35,415 bases of DNA, taken from IMG/VR virus record IMGVR_UViG_3300027580_000012, positions 1 through 35,415 of that record; one strand, given 5' to 3'. The notes beneath the pieces are model-generated. The model was not told the origin of the DNA. It did not search any database and worked only from the letters and a program-made list of their open reading frames with translations. The position numbers and the translations under genes were made by a program. Every line of letters begins with the position of its first letter. Position 1 is the stretch's first letter. Origin of the DNA: a virus. Below, piece after piece: positions 22,607 to 30,581 of the stretch.

Positions 22607-23386
22607 TTATTCGATTGGAGCAAGATTTAACTGAGACTGCTGGCCATAATTTTTGTGTAAGAATTTCAATCCTTTTTGAGTTACAAGGACTTTAAGAACA
22701 GTGAAATTTTCGTGGTTATCTCGCTGGATCAGTTTTTCTTTTAGTCTGAAATAATCCTTGTCAATATAATATTGCTTAGGTTCATTCTTGTTCTTAAAGA
22801 AAATACCATCCGCGCGCAACTGTTTCATGAATTTATTTCTGCCAAAAGGAAGTCCTAACGTTTTTGCGGCCTGTCCTAAATCAATTAGGTTGTCTGTTTC
22901 TGTGATCTGATCTGCAAACTCCGCTTTAGGTTTTGCTTGTTCAAGTTCTTTCTTGTACTTCTCTTTTTCTTCTTCGGATTGAATTACCATTGAGGCAAGT
23001 TCTTTCCGGGTAATCTGATCGGTGTCAATAGCAACGCCTTGTTGCCACTGTTTTTCTACTTCGATGAAATACCTTCTTGCCTGACGGCCTCTTGCATTGT
23101 TTTCGACCATAGCAATTTCTTTGGCCGTGTCAATAGTTAAACCGTAGTCTTTTGTATGTACTTGACTATCAGTCTTCATATTTTTATGGAGACTGTCACC
23201 CAGAAACTTACCTTTGTAATCATAATAGGCAATTACATAATCTTTGTTTAGCTCAAAACCATATTTATCAATACGGTTTTTAATCCAATCGGTAAATCTT
23301 TGTTTACTTCCTAAAAATCTGTACAATTCTCTTGCATTTACAATTTTTCTGTCTTTGTACTCTGTGATTTTGATTAATTCCTTCAT
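22607..23386 (-). CDS. Antirepressor (AntA/AntB N-terminus, KilAC C-terminus)
   Basis: 259 residues. VNARELYRFLGSKQRFTDWI and NKDYVIA are the AntA/AntB DNA-binding region; DYGLTIDTAKEIAMVENNARG follows. The C-terminus (LIDLGQAAKTLGLPFGRNKF, QLRADGIFF, VTQKGLKFLHKNYG) is a KilAC/ANT domain. Such proteins free early genes from repression. This matters here because the repressor has no self-cleaving domain. A leader copy (AAAACCAATGTC, 23409-23420) precedes it. Confidence 0.88.
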   Translation of the reverse strand: MKELIKITEYKDRKIVNARELYRFLGSKQRFTDWIKNRIDKYGFELNKDYVIAYYDYKGKFLGDSLHKNMKTDSQVHTKDYGLTIDTAKEIAMVENNARGRQARRYFIEVEKQWQQGVAIDTDQITRKELASMVIQSEEEKEKYKKELEQAKPKAEFADQITETDNLIDLGQAAKTLGLPFGRNKFMKQLRADGIFFKNKNEPKQYYIDKDYFRLKEKLIQRDNHENFTVLKVLVTQKGLKFLHKNYGQQSQLNLAPIE

Positions 23387-23418
23387 AATTTGTGTTGTTT
23401 AAAAGTTCGACATTGGTT

Positions 23419-23844
23419 TTATACATTAAATTGGTCTTTTAAGAGATTTAGTTTTTCTACTCTTCTAATGCCTTCTGCAAGTGTTTGAGCATTGATGATT
23501 GATTCTGTGATATTCACTTCCATATTATTGTACTCCGAACGGCTGTCAATCACCTGTGCTTGAAAGTCTATTGATTTGATTGATGTTTCCTCAATAGGTT
23601 GCATCGGGTCTAAACTTCCGGTCATTCTGACAATATGCCGGAAGCCATTAGAAAATATTATCGTAGATGAAATGAAAGGTTGGTAATAAAGACTTGTTGA
23701 TGATTGCCTTATAAGACAAACATTTCTAAACAAATCTTTTACGGTTGCGTCTGAAATTACTATTTCATGGGGAGCGAAATTCTTTTGAATTTCCTCTTTG
23801 CGTTTCAAATTACTTTGTTGTATTTTTGCAGTGTTGTTTTGCAT
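23419..23844 (-). CDS. Hypothetical protein
   Basis: 141 residues; polar N-terminus then a beta-rich centre (LYYQPFISSTIIFSNGFRHI) and a C-terminal helix. Family not recognised. Lies between the Cro-like gene pair and the antirepressor; its 5' spacer carries two leader copies and a hairpin. Confidence 0.65.
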   Translation of the reverse strand: MQNNTAKIQQSNLKRKEEIQKNFAPHEIVISDATVKDLFRNVCLIRQSSTSLYYQPFISSTIIFSNGFRHIVRMTGSLDPMQPIEETSIKSIDFQAQVIDSRSEYNNMEVNITESIINAQTLAEGIRRVEKLNLLKDQFNV

Positions 23845-23887
23845 AATTATTCATTCGGTTTGATTCCGTTTGTTTGTGTTGCATTTC

Positions 23888-23944
23888 GACGTTGGTTTTG
23901 AAGGGGAGCCTGACAGCTTCCCTTTTTTTTTAGACGTTGGTTTT
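23888..23944 (-). promoter_or_regulatory. Two leader copies flanking a hairpin
   Basis: Sense strand AAAACCAACGTC (23933-23944), then hairpin AAGGGAAGC/GCTCCCCTT (23901-23924, one G-T pair), then AAAACCAACGTC again (23888-23899), followed by 43 bases of leader to the next ATG. Read on the + strand the hairpin is followed by eight T, so it could also stop + strand transcripts. Confidence 0.6.
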
Positions 23945-23953
23945 GAAGGTTGA

Positions 23954-24217
23954 TTAATTCATTGAAGTAATAGTCCATCCGACTATCCGTTCACTATCAA
24001 AAAATTCAAATGGCGTTACTTTTCTTTTTCTGAAAAACATTGTAGATGGTTCAAGCATCCCCAAAAAAACAGGACGTTTCTGTTTTTTTGCAGCTTCTAT
24101 TTCATCGTAAGCCATTTCTGTTTTTTGTTGTTCTGGTTTTTTATCATTAAAAAATACTTCAATGAGTTCATTACTACTCAGCAACAATGTTAAAATCTTT
24201 GTTTCTTGCTCAATCAT
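23954..24217 (-). CDS. Hypothetical early protein
   Basis: 87 residues, start overlapping the Cro-like gene by 8 bases. Alternating hydrophobic/charged segments (ILTLLLSSNELIEVFFND), a basic middle (MFFRKRKVTPF) and WTITSM at the end. Family not recognised; second gene of the early leftward operon. Confidence 0.65.
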   Translation of the reverse strand: MIEQETKILTLLLSSNELIEVFFNDKKPEQQKTEMAYDEIEAAKKQKRPVFLGMLEPSTMFFRKRKVTPFEFFDSERIVGWTITSMN

Positions 24218-24455
24218 ATTGCACGATTTGATTTTGCTCAGTTAAATACTTATTTAATACATTAAATGCTATTTTCCTGTGTTTTTCTTGAAACTTTCCA
24301 GTCCGCAAATAAGTACGCACCGATTGTTTTTTCAGGCCAGTTCGTCTTATAATTTCCTCGATGGCCTCTCTTCTTAAAGAATTGTGAAAGAGATTGTTAT
24401 AATAATCTATGATAATCTCTTTACTAATTTGTTGTGTTTTTTGCATAATTTTCAT
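24210..24455 (-). CDS. Small HTH protein, Cro-like position
   Basis: 81 residues (a second ATG at 24446 gives MQKTQQ...). REAIEEIIRRTGLKKQSVRT followed by YLRTGKF has helix-turn-helix spacing. First gene of the leftward early operon, divergent from the repressor and immediately after the operator, which is where Cro-type regulators lie. Function inferred from position plus the HTH-like segment. Confidence 0.7.
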   Translation of the reverse strand: MKIMQKTQQISKEIIIDYYNNLFHNSLRREAIEEIIRRTGLKKQSVRTYLRTGKFQEKHRKIAFNVLNKYLTEQNQIVQYD

Positions 24456-24479
24456 AAATTTACATTCAACATTGGTTTT

Positions 24480-24528
24480 GTTACAACTTTGTTACAGCAA
24501 ATGTAACATAGTTGCGTTAAAATCCAAA
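24480..24528 (-). promoter_or_regulatory. Early leftward promoter overlapped by a three-half-site operator
   Basis: Sense (-) strand: -33 TTTG at 24525-24528, 19-base spacer, -7 TACATTTG at 24498-24505, a full Bacteroidota match. On the + strand GTTACA occurs at 24480 and 24491 and inverted TGTAAC at 24502, each 11 bases apart, so all lie on one face of the helix. The inner pair forms GTTACA-N5-TGTAAC over the -7 box, as expected for repressor/Cro control. Confidence 0.75.
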
Positions 24529-24569
24529 AAGAAAAACTATATTTTTTATAAAAAAATTATTCCTCGAAT

Positions 24570-25148
24570 ATGCTTACCTCTGAAAATGAACGCTTTAGGG
24601 AAATAAGAAAATTGCTTAATTATAAGCAAGAGGATTTTGGAAAAATTCTTGGTGTTCGTCATGCCGCTATCTCACAAATTGAAAATAACAAAAGACCTGT
24701 ATCACAAAGAATTAAGGTTATTCTTGAATCAAAGTTAAATGTTAATATTGAGTGGCTTGAAAAAGGAAAAGGGGATTATTTTCTGCAAGATAGTAAGACC
24801 AGGAAGGTTATTGATCGGGTAGGAAAAATCATATACTGGACGAAACTGGATATACAAAGTTTTTGTAGGATGATAGGTTACAACGATCCAGAAAGATTAA
24901 TGGATATAATTGCCAAAGGACATAGACCGGATGGTGTTATTATTGTAAAAATACTCGATACATTTCGAGAAATAAGAGAAGATTGGCTGTTGGAAGGAAA
25001 AGGAAAAATGCTTAAAGAAGATGAACAAGATAAAAGTGAAATGAAACTTTATAAAGAAATTTACGAATTAAGGAAAGAAAGAGATCGTTTAGAAAAAGAA
25101 AATATAAGACTTAGAAACCAACTGTCGAATAACACAAAAAACGATTAA
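24570..25148 (+). CDS. Phage repressor with two XRE-like segments and coiled coil
   Basis: 192 residues. First XRE HTH at ~5-58 (IRKLLNYKQEDFGKILGV, AAISQIENNKRPVS) ends IEWLEKGKGDYF; a second, diverged copy at ~82-148 (DIQSFCRMIGYNDPERLMDI) ends REDWLLEGKGKM. Residues ~155-188 are a charged coiled coil suited to dimerisation. No S24/LexA peptidase domain, so RecA-driven cleavage is not expected; release likely depends on the antirepressor. Divergent from the early operon over the operator. Confidence 0.85.
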   Translation: MLTSENERFREIRKLLNYKQEDFGKILGVRHAAISQIENNKRPVSQRIKVILESKLNVNIEWLEKGKGDYFLQDSKTRKVIDRVGKIIYWTKLDIQSFCRMIGYNDPERLMDIIAKGHRPDGVIIVKILDTFREIREDWLLEGKGKMLKEDEQDKSEMKLYKEIYELRKERDRLEKENIRLRNQLSNNTKND

Positions 25149-25150
25149 TT

Positions 25151-25597
25151 ATGAGAAAACTAATGCTTATTTTATTTGTGGCAATGGCCTGTTCAATTTC
25201 AATGCAGGCGCAGGATATTGAATTTATCACTGATAGTGAAGAATTTCACAAAAGATTGATTTTTAAAACAGATACAGTGACTGTAACGAATAATCAGGAT
25301 GCAATTATTTATGATGGAGACATAACATTTACGGTAAACTTCAACAATGAAGATTTTTTTGGGGAGATACTTAAAGACGGGGAACGTAAAGGAGTGCTAA
25401 TAAGAGATAAAAAAGGCAATCTAATTAAACAATATGAGACAGGTTATACAACACTTGTTCCGTTAGACCTATCAGAAACATTACAGAAAATAATGAAAGA
25501 TTCATGGAAAGACGGAGAAAAACATATATACGCATTTCTGTTAGTCATTAGGAATGAATTGTACTCTGTTGGTTTCCAAGAAACACTTAAAAAATAA
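25151..25597 (+). CDS. Secreted protein co-transcribed with the repressor
   Basis: 148 residues, starting 2 bases after the repressor stop. The signal peptide MRKLMLILFVAMACSISMQA ends before QDIEF (Ala-Gln context); a Cys at 14 (VAMAC) could alternatively be a lipobox. The mature part is beta-rich (TVTVTNNQDAIIYDGDITF) with a helical C-terminus. Expressed with the repressor it should be made in the lysogen, so a lysogenic-conversion or superinfection-exclusion role is plausible. Family not recognised. Confidence 0.75.
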   Translation: MRKLMLILFVAMACSISMQAQDIEFITDSEEFHKRLIFKTDTVTVTNNQDAIIYDGDITFTVNFNNEDFFGEILKDGERKGVLIRDKKGNLIKQYETGYTTLVPLDLSETLQKIMKDSWKDGEKHIYAFLLVIRNELYSVGFQETLKK

Positions 25598-25627
25598 TGA
25601 TCTAAGCAAAAAAAAATATAGAGCAAA

Positions 25628-25660
25628 AAAAGCCCGGCCAGTTTTACCTGACCGGGCTTT
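25628..25660. terminator. GC-rich bidirectional terminator
   Basis: Stem AAAGCCCGGCCAG/CTGACCGGGCTTT with one mismatch. On the - strand GGGC is followed by seven T; on the + strand by TTTGTTAT. It separates the repressor operon from the convergent - strand block. Confidence 0.88.
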
Positions 25661-25679
25661 GTTATCTATGAAGATTATT

Positions 25680-26369
25680 TTACAACATTCCTGCTTCAAA
25701 TTCTTCTCTATGGAATTTTGAAACCGCAATGTTATGAAGCCTTTCCTGTGTCTTTTTATCTTCTGTCGCTTGTTTTAGGCTAAGTATATTATTCCATCGT
25801 TCCGGTGGAGTTTTTAATGCTTGTGAAATTAATCTTTCATCTTTTGTCCGTGTAGTTTTTTCTTTAAAAGGGTTCAATTCTTTTTTATCATGAATGTTAA
25901 TATCTGACATCACTGCAATATAAATTTGATCTTTCAGTGTCATATCTTCCAGTACAAAAATCGTAGGCGAAAGTCCTGTCTGAACATCTGCATATATTTG
26001 TTTTTGAAAAATAAACGACAATTTTGTAATAATTTTAATGTATTCCGGCTGAAAAACAAGATCGTTTATTCTTATAAGACAACTATCAAAATCTTCAATA
26101 CTTTTAAGTGTATGCCTGATTTTATTTTTATTCAAATAAATCAATTCATCTTTAGTTTCCAATGTTTCATCAAAAATCTTCCATTCTTTTGCTGTGATAT
26201 TTGTTTTAACTTTTGCAAGGTTATCCGGTATTCTTGCGAGCAAACCATTGTCGGTTATATAGATATAACCGTGTTTTTTCTGAACATCAAATTTTGTACT
26301 TCTGCCTAAAAATGTAGTGAGAAGTTTGATTCCTTGTTTGCCTAAATCTGTTCGTTTTTCTGTTTGCAT
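25680..26369 (-). CDS. Hypothetical protein
   Basis: 229 residues; beta-rich centre (HGYIYITDNGLLARIP, SCLIRINDLVFQPEYIKI, TIFVLEDMTLKDQIYIAVM) followed by a basic helical C-terminus (EDKKTQERLHNIAVSKFHRE). The strand pattern is loosely like one domain of a sliding clamp, but I would not assign it. Preceded by a leader variant (AAACAACGTC). Last gene of the rightmost early block. Confidence 0.65.
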   Translation of the reverse strand: MQTEKRTDLGKQGIKLLTTFLGRSTKFDVQKKHGYIYITDNGLLARIPDNLAKVKTNITAKEWKIFDETLETKDELIYLNKNKIRHTLKSIEDFDSCLIRINDLVFQPEYIKIITKLSFIFQKQIYADVQTGLSPTIFVLEDMTLKDQIYIAVMSDINIHDKKELNPFKEKTTRTKDERLISQALKTPPERWNNILSLKQATEDKKTQERLHNIAVSKFHREEFEAGML

Positions 26370-26395
26370 AATGACGTTGTTTTTTTTATGGTTAA

Positions 26396-26809
26396 TTAAT
26401 AGCCGTTTTTGTCTAAATAAGAATTTATAAAGTGGCTCATTCTTTGATAAGAGCCGGGAACATTGTAAAAAATATAAATATCTTCAAGTAAAATAATTGC
26501 CTCCCCTTGTGTAAGTTCGGTTATTTTTTCTTCTAAAGGAATTGAATCATATCCTTTCAATCTGCAATAATCTCTTACAACATATAGCAAGTTTTCAACC
26601 GATGAAAGATGCGGCTGTATTGCAACATCTTTGTAGGCTTTGACTATCGTTCTTAACTCTTTATATTCAAAATAATCTGTTAGTTCTATCTTTGTTCTTT
26701 GGAATAGGCCGGGCAGTATTGAACACGCCCGACTTCCTCCTAAAGATTTATTTGAATAGAGTTTTGACAGGTTTTCTTCTATTGTTTCTGCTACTCTTGC
26801 TGAAATCAT
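26396..26809 (-). CDS. Hypothetical helical protein
   Basis: 137 residues, start overlapping the previous gene by 4 bases. Helical throughout (VAETIEENLSKLYSN, LRTIVKAYKDVAIQPH). No motif recognised. Confidence 0.65.
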   Translation of the reverse strand: MISARVAETIEENLSKLYSNKSLGGSRACSILPGLFQRTKIELTDYFEYKELRTIVKAYKDVAIQPHLSSVENLLYVVRDYCRLKGYDSIPLEEKITELTQGEAIILLEDIYIFYNVPGSYQRMSHFINSYLDKNGY

Positions 26810-27315
26810 ACGCTATCCTTTTTGTTTTGTTCTTTTTTGAAAAGTTCTGCGGCCGCTTCTATGTTTATATCTGCCTCTTGATACGTAGGAAATCCGGCTA
26901 TAAATCTTGTTTTTTTCGGATCAATGTCTTTATACTGAACAGGTTTGTATCCTGTTCCTGCTCTGACTATTACCCAATAATCCGGGGAAATATCAACATC
27001 CTGAGCAATGAGTTTTGCACGTTTGAAAAAATTCCCTTTATATAAATACGCTTTCTTTACAAACTCATAATCTTTGAGCATTCTGGCCACGTATTTATCT
27101 CCTTCTTTGTTGGGTTCAACGTACTGTTTAATTATTTCAAATTCTTCTGAATTTTTGCGAAAATTCTCAATTATCGCAAGGTAAAGTGTTTTAAGTTTTT
27201 TGAGGCTATCTTGTTTTAAAATGAAATTTTTAACTAATCCAAATATGATTGCTATAATTATAGCAATTAAAAAGAAAAAAAGCACTTGAACCGTAAAATT
27301 TCCTATTGTTTCCAT
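26806..27315 (-). CDS. Membrane-anchored hypothetical protein
   Basis: 169 residues: N-terminal membrane span ~8-28 (VQVLFFFLIAIIIAIIFGLV), then a cytoplasmic or periplasmic helical region and a conserved-looking PDYWVIVRAGTGYKPVQY. Preceded by AAGGAGA at 9 bases, one of the few good ribosome sites. Possible membrane-level interference with other phages; inference only. Confidence 0.7.
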   Translation of the reverse strand: METIGNFTVQVLFFFLIAIIIAIIFGLVKNFILKQDSLKKLKTLYLAIIENFRKNSEEFEIIKQYVEPNKEGDKYVARMLKDYEFVKKAYLYKGNFFKRAKLIAQDVDISPDYWVIVRAGTGYKPVQYKDIDPKKTRFIAGFPTYQEADINIEAAAELFKKEQNKKDSV

Positions 27316-27318
27316 AAT

Positions 27319-27486
27319 TTATTCTCCTTTCTGTTTTTCGTTAATAAAGTATTCCGGGTATAGTTTTTCTATATCTTTTATGATTTTAGAGCCAACGGGC
27401 ATCCTGTTATAAGCCATAGAACACAAATATTTTATTGCATCCGGGGCGTTTTTCAGTTGTGTTGGTGTTAATCTATATAGCTTCAT
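27319..27486 (-). CDS. Hypothetical small protein, 55 residues
   Basis: ATG 27486 to TAA 27319: MKLYRLTPTQLKNAPDAIKY ... KDIEKLYPEYFINEKQKGE. Start overlaps the previous stop (ATGA) and its last codons hold the ribosome site of the next gene, so coupling on both sides supports it. Family not recognised. Confidence 0.65.
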   Translation of the reverse strand: MKLYRLTPTQLKNAPDAIKYLCSMAYNRMPVGSKIIKDIEKLYPEYFINEKQKGE

Positions 27487-27974
27487 TCGTCCTCTCCTTC
27501 TTGTTTTAAAATTTCGTCAGCAATACGATACAAAGCTTTTGTAAGTCTGTATTCGTAAGTTGTTTGTATTGAATATAGAGTTTTCCTGTGTTGTTCTATT
27601 ATAGGGTCTTTGCCAGTTTCTCTAAGATTAACATAATCTTCGTCAACCTTAAAGAAATTTCCTGATTGATTTTGCACCATATCTTCATCTTCAAGTTTTA
27701 CACGAATAAACTCTTTTGGTAAATTCATGGCCTGACAAACCGCATAAAATCGTTTGCTCATTCCTACTGTTGCTTCGTTTGCTTCCGGGAATGCAGGCAT
27801 ACCAGAATTTACTTTTCTAAAGTGTTCTTTCGCTTCTTTTTCTTTAACTCTTTCTTCCTTAGCTTCAAGGAGATTGGCAAAATATTCAGTCAAGTCTTTT
27901 GCGCTGTCTATTGAATTGCCGCCTCTTTTCTCTATAATTTCTCTTACTTGTAGGTATATGTTTTTATTATTCAT
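27483..27974 (-). CDS. Hypothetical protein
   Basis: 163 residues, helical and charged (LEAKEERVKEKEAKEHFRKV); the middle FYAVCQAMNLPKEFIRVK and C-terminal YRLTKALYRIADEILKQ are hydrophobic-helix pairs. No recognised domain. Confidence 0.65.
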   Translation of the reverse strand: MNNKNIYLQVREIIEKRGGNSIDSAKDLTEYFANLLEAKEERVKEKEAKEHFRKVNSGMPAFPEANEATVGMSKRFYAVCQAMNLPKEFIRVKLEDEDMVQNQSGNFFKVDEDYVNLRETGKDPIIEQHRKTLYSIQTTYEYRLTKALYRIADEILKQEGEDE

Positions 27975-28028
27975 AACTATTCTATTTTTTTGATTTTATA
28001 ATCTCTGCTGTTAACTCGTCTGGTTCCT

Positions 28029-28235
28029 TTAAATGAATTCTTCTCTTATTTCAAATCTTTCTTTGAATGTATCAAAGTCCATTTTTAATCCTGTTTCTTC
28101 TTCGTATTCAAGAAAATCAATAAAAGTGTCATTCAGCTTTAAAACGGTGAAAGAATCATGATCTAAGTCATCATTTAATTTGGTCAAATGATTAAAAAAT
28201 CTGTTTACTTGTGAATCTGTTATTTCGTAAGCCAT
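28029..28235 (-). CDS. Hypothetical small acidic protein
   Basis: 68 residues, strongly acidic (KLNDDLDHDSFTVLKLND, LEYEEETGLKMDFDTFKERF). Acidic small phage proteins are sometimes DNA mimics, but nothing here proves that. It follows a tRNA-like mini-helix in its 5' spacer. Confidence 0.6.
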   Translation of the reverse strand: MAYEITDSQVNRFFNHLTKLNDDLDHDSFTVLKLNDTFIDFLEYEEETGLKMDFDTFKERFEIREEFI

Positions 28236-28267
28236 AAGTTTGTAATTTTAGGTTTAACATTAAATAG

Positions 28268-28310
28268 AACCCTGCCCGGAATCGAACCGGGCAATATTCC
28301 AAACAGGGTT
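28268..28310 (-). other. tRNA-like acceptor/T-arm mini-helix 1
   Basis: Sense strand: AACCCTG (28304-28310) pairs with CAGGGTT (28268-28274); inside it 12 unpaired bases, then CCCGG-TTCGATT-CCGGG, which stacks directly on the acceptor. 7-bp acceptor, 5-bp T-stem and a TTCRANY 7-base loop are exact tRNA geometry, but D and anticodon arms are absent. The 5' strand overlaps the stop codon of the 28309-28503 gene. Confidence 0.65.
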
Positions 28311-28503
28311 AATCTTGCAGAAGTATCAAATTTCCTCTATCTATTAGTTCATTGTATTCCTCGAATAGAGAATCAGAAATTTGTTCAATTCTAAAGAAGT
28401 TAGCTTTGTCGTAGCAATCAACAATTCTTTGTTTTTCTTTCATGTTGATTGCTAACCTTAATTCGTCTAATACTTCTTCAAATTGTTTTTCTTGTTCGTT
28501 CAT
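28309..28503 (-). CDS. Hypothetical small acidic helical protein
   Basis: 64 residues, MNEQEKQFEEVLDELRLAIN ... YDKANFFRIEQISDSL. Leader copy (AAAACCAGCGTC) 4-5 bases before the ATG. Family not recognised. Confidence 0.6.
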   Translation of the reverse strand: MNEQEKQFEEVLDELRLAINMKEKQRIVDCYDKANFFRIEQISDSLFEEYNELIDRGNLILLQD

Positions 28504-28541
28504 TTTTGACGCTGGTTTTTAGGGTTAATAAATATTACAAT

Positions 28542-29042
28542 TTAATTTGATACTTTCGATTCATACGCATAATAAATACCATCCTTTGTTATGAGTTGAA
28601 ATTTGAATTTTGCGTCTTTATCTAAGATAAATGAATCATATACCCAAACTATTTTGTTTGGCTTATTATCCCTAAAGTCAAATATACAATGCCATATATC
28701 TAATTTTTTTGCTTCAACTTCTCTGGGATTATACCATTCGTGTAACGCATCTTTTATAGCACTGTATTTTTTATGATTAGATTTATCTTTCGTTTTCAAA
28801 TCTATTTCTCCAATAGTATAATTACCATCAGAAGTTAATTCTCCGTTTGCAAGAATCCCGTATTTTTTATTTTTATGATTAAACATTGCAAACCATAATT
28901 CAGGAGATGATAAGGTCTCTAAAGAAGCCTCGTCTTTTAACAAATTAAAAACCTCCATTTTGCCGTGGTTGTAAAATTCGACTTCTCCAAAAAAGTTTTT
29001 AAATTTGTTTAATTTTCCTGTTGTAATTTGTAAGTAATCCAT
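28542..29042 (-). CDS. Hypothetical protein
   Basis: 166 residues, beta-rich with many Trp/Tyr/Phe (ELWFAMFNHKNKKYGILANG, LDIWHCIFDFRDN). No signal peptide or span. Family not recognised. Confidence 0.65.
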   Translation of the reverse strand: MDYLQITTGKLNKFKNFFGEVEFYNHGKMEVFNLLKDEASLETLSSPELWFAMFNHKNKKYGILANGELTSDGNYTIGEIDLKTKDKSNHKKYSAIKDALHEWYNPREVEAKKLDIWHCIFDFRDNKPNKIVWVYDSFILDKDAKFKFQLITKDGIYYAYESKVSN

Positions 29043-29094
29043 ATTATAATTGATTTTAAGTTTAAAAATTAAATTTAAGTCATTTTTTTGAAAA

Positions 29095-29134
29095 TTGAAG
29101 GCCGAAATGATTATTATATCATTCCAACCTTCAA
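29095..29134 (-). other. Intercistronic hairpin
   Basis: TTGAAGG/CCTTCAA outer stem and AATGA/TCATT inner stem around an AT loop. A second small stem (TTTGCCC/GGGCAAA, ~29145-29175) includes the end of the 31-residue gene. Confidence 0.5.
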
Positions 29135-29163
29135 GTTTTAAAATTTGCCCGAAAAATTAAATT

Positions 29164-29259
29164 TTACAGGGCAAAAATAACAGAAGTTGTTAGGATTGTT
29201 AACACTGTGATAACTTTCATTACTTCTACCTGTTTTCTGATTTGATTCTGTGATTGCAT
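29164..29259 (-). CDS. Single-span microprotein, 31 residues
   Basis: ATG 29259 to TAA 29164: polar MQSQNQIRKQVEV then a membrane span MKVITVLTILTTSVIFAL. Preceded by hairpin plus leader (AAAACTAACGTC) three bases from the ATG, the same start context as the 19424-20134 gene. Resembles the 33-residue protein at 31496-31597 in layout. Confidence 0.6.
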   Translation of the reverse strand: MQSQNQIRKQVEVMKVITVLTILTTSVIFAL

Positions 29260-29293
29260 AAGACGTTAGTTTTTAGATTCGACTTCGACTAAG

Positions 29294-29313
29294 ACCGGGA
29301 AATTAATCCCGGT
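29294..29313 (-). other. Intercistronic hairpin
   Basis: ACCGGGA/TCCCGGT with a 6-base loop, 9 bases after the upstream stop and ahead of a leader copy at 29262-29275. Confidence 0.65.
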
Positions 29314-29322
29314 TTCTGCCCT

Positions 29323-29577
29323 TTAGGCTTCATCAGTTAGTCTCTTGCAAGCATCTATAATAGCTTTGTCTTTTTCAAAGAAGTTAATTAATCTTTTAAA
29401 CATTGTATTTGTATATGCTTCTTGCAAAAAAATGTAGAAATGAAGGAAAGAATAATTAAAATCTTTGAATAAAGTCCAAGCCAATTCGCCTGCACTTTCA
29501 AATATTTCATGAAATAATTCTTCGTCAGCTTCATTTTCAAAAGTTATAATTTTGTCAATTAATGCTTGTGTAATCAT
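29323..29577 (-). CDS. Hypothetical small protein
   Basis: 84 residues, acidic N-terminal half (ENEADEELFHEIFES), aromatic centre (YSFLHFYIFLQEAY) too short and polar for a clear span. Family not recognised. Confidence 0.6.
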   Translation of the reverse strand: MITQALIDKIITFENEADEELFHEIFESAGELAWTLFKDFNYSFLHFYIFLQEAYTNTMFKRLINFFEKDKAIIDACKRLTDEA

Positions 29578-29589
29578 AGGTATTAGTTT

Positions 29590-29790
29590 TTAAGATTCAA
29601 AATTATTCATTCGTTCGTTAACCGCCTGATTGAAAGTAACCGGGCTGTGTATTTTTAATGCTGTGCCGTAATGGTCGGGGAAAAATTCCCAGCGGAATCT
29701 TCCCCCGATTATAAAGTTTTCTTCGTCTAAATTTCTGCCTATCTCATTAAGATAGCCTTCTGTATCTTCTCTTAATTCTTCCATTGTCAT
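29590..29790 (-). CDS. Hypothetical small protein
   Basis: 66 residues, start overlapping the previous stop by 4 bases (ATGA). Motif-like GGRFRWEFFPDHYG in the middle. Family not recognised. Confidence 0.6.
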   Translation of the reverse strand: MTMEELREDTEGYLNEIGRNLDEENFIIGGRFRWEFFPDHYGTALKIHSPVTFNQAVNERMNNFES

Positions 29791-30035
29791 TGCTCGTCTA
29801 TTTTTTCAATTATCTCCATCATATAATCGCGCGCATCTATCAAATTATCTAAATGTTTTTGATATTGTTCTCTGGCTTCTCTGTATTCTTCCCTGCTGTA
29901 ATTTCTGCCGTTTGGCATATTGGAAGATAATACATGAATAGCATCATTGAGTTGAATTACATTCGCACCAAATTGATCTCTCAATTTGTCTTTTGTATCT
30001 CCGTTCATGTTGACTTTAGGATATATTATATTCAT
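29787..30035 (-). CDS. Hypothetical small coiled-coil protein
   Basis: 82 residues from ATG 30035 (MNIIYPKVNMNGDTK). The frame extends to 30110, but that would overlap the 30049-30549 gene and add a hydrophobic leader, so the internal start is preferred. C-terminal helix rich in Glu/Arg/Tyr (REEYREAREQYQKHLD). Confidence 0.65.
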   Translation of the reverse strand: MNIIYPKVNMNGDTKDKLRDQFGANVIQLNDAIHVLSSNMPNGRNYSREEYREAREQYQKHLDNLIDARDYMMEIIEKIDEQ

Positions 30036-30048
30036 GGTTATTTGGTTT

Positions 30049-30549
30049 TTAGCTGTGCAACAATTCTTTTTTAGAAACAAGTGGAGCAAAAAATTCAAGA
30101 TTAAGTTCAATGTACTCTCTTACCTTATCTAATCCTGAACAAACTAACTGAAAGTGACTTATACCTGTGTATTTTTCAACTGCATCACAAAGGTTTCTTT
30201 CTGCATCGTTCATTTGATTGTAAGCAATTAATACAGGACAATATCCAAAATTAACATTGTATCCTTCATTCAAATAAATCTCATGTACTTCTTTCTGATA
30301 TATTTCAAAATCTTCATCGCTTATTAAATGAAGTCTGTCAGGGTTTGTTACTACTTCGTGTTTTCTCCCTTTCTTAACTTGTTCGTCAGCTACTTTGAAT
30401 TGATGTTTTTCTAATACTTCAACCTGTAATGGTCTAAGGTGTTCGTAAACTGTTTCGTAGTATGCTTTTGCCATGAACAAAGTTTCTGCGGATTTAATAC
30501 ATTGCCTATCTTTTGTCATTTTTTTGAGTGTTTCTCTTGTAATATTCAT
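30049..30549 (-). CDS. Hypothetical protein
   Basis: 166 residues, mixed alpha/beta (YYETVYEHLRPLQVEVLEKH, HLISDEDFEIYQKEVH). No recognised domain although it reads as a conserved globular protein. Hairpin (30582-30603) and leader copy (AAAACCAATGTC, 3 bases from the ATG) precede it. Confidence 0.7.
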   Translation of the reverse strand: MNITRETLKKMTKDRQCIKSAETLFMAKAYYETVYEHLRPLQVEVLEKHQFKVADEQVKKGRKHEVVTNPDRLHLISDEDFEIYQKEVHEIYLNEGYNVNFGYCPVLIAYNQMNDAERNLCDAVEKYTGISHFQLVCSGLDKVREYIELNLEFFAPLVSKKELLHS

Positions 30550-30581
30550 TTCGACATTGGTTTTTTAAAAATTTGAAAATA

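Noticed and set aside
25680-26369. Sliding-clamp homologue
   Set aside because: Only a loose strand pattern; no clamp motif could be recognised.
28268-28310. attP core in a tRNA 3' end
   Set aside because: No integrase in the window, and both acceptor strands are present locally, which an attP fragment would not need.
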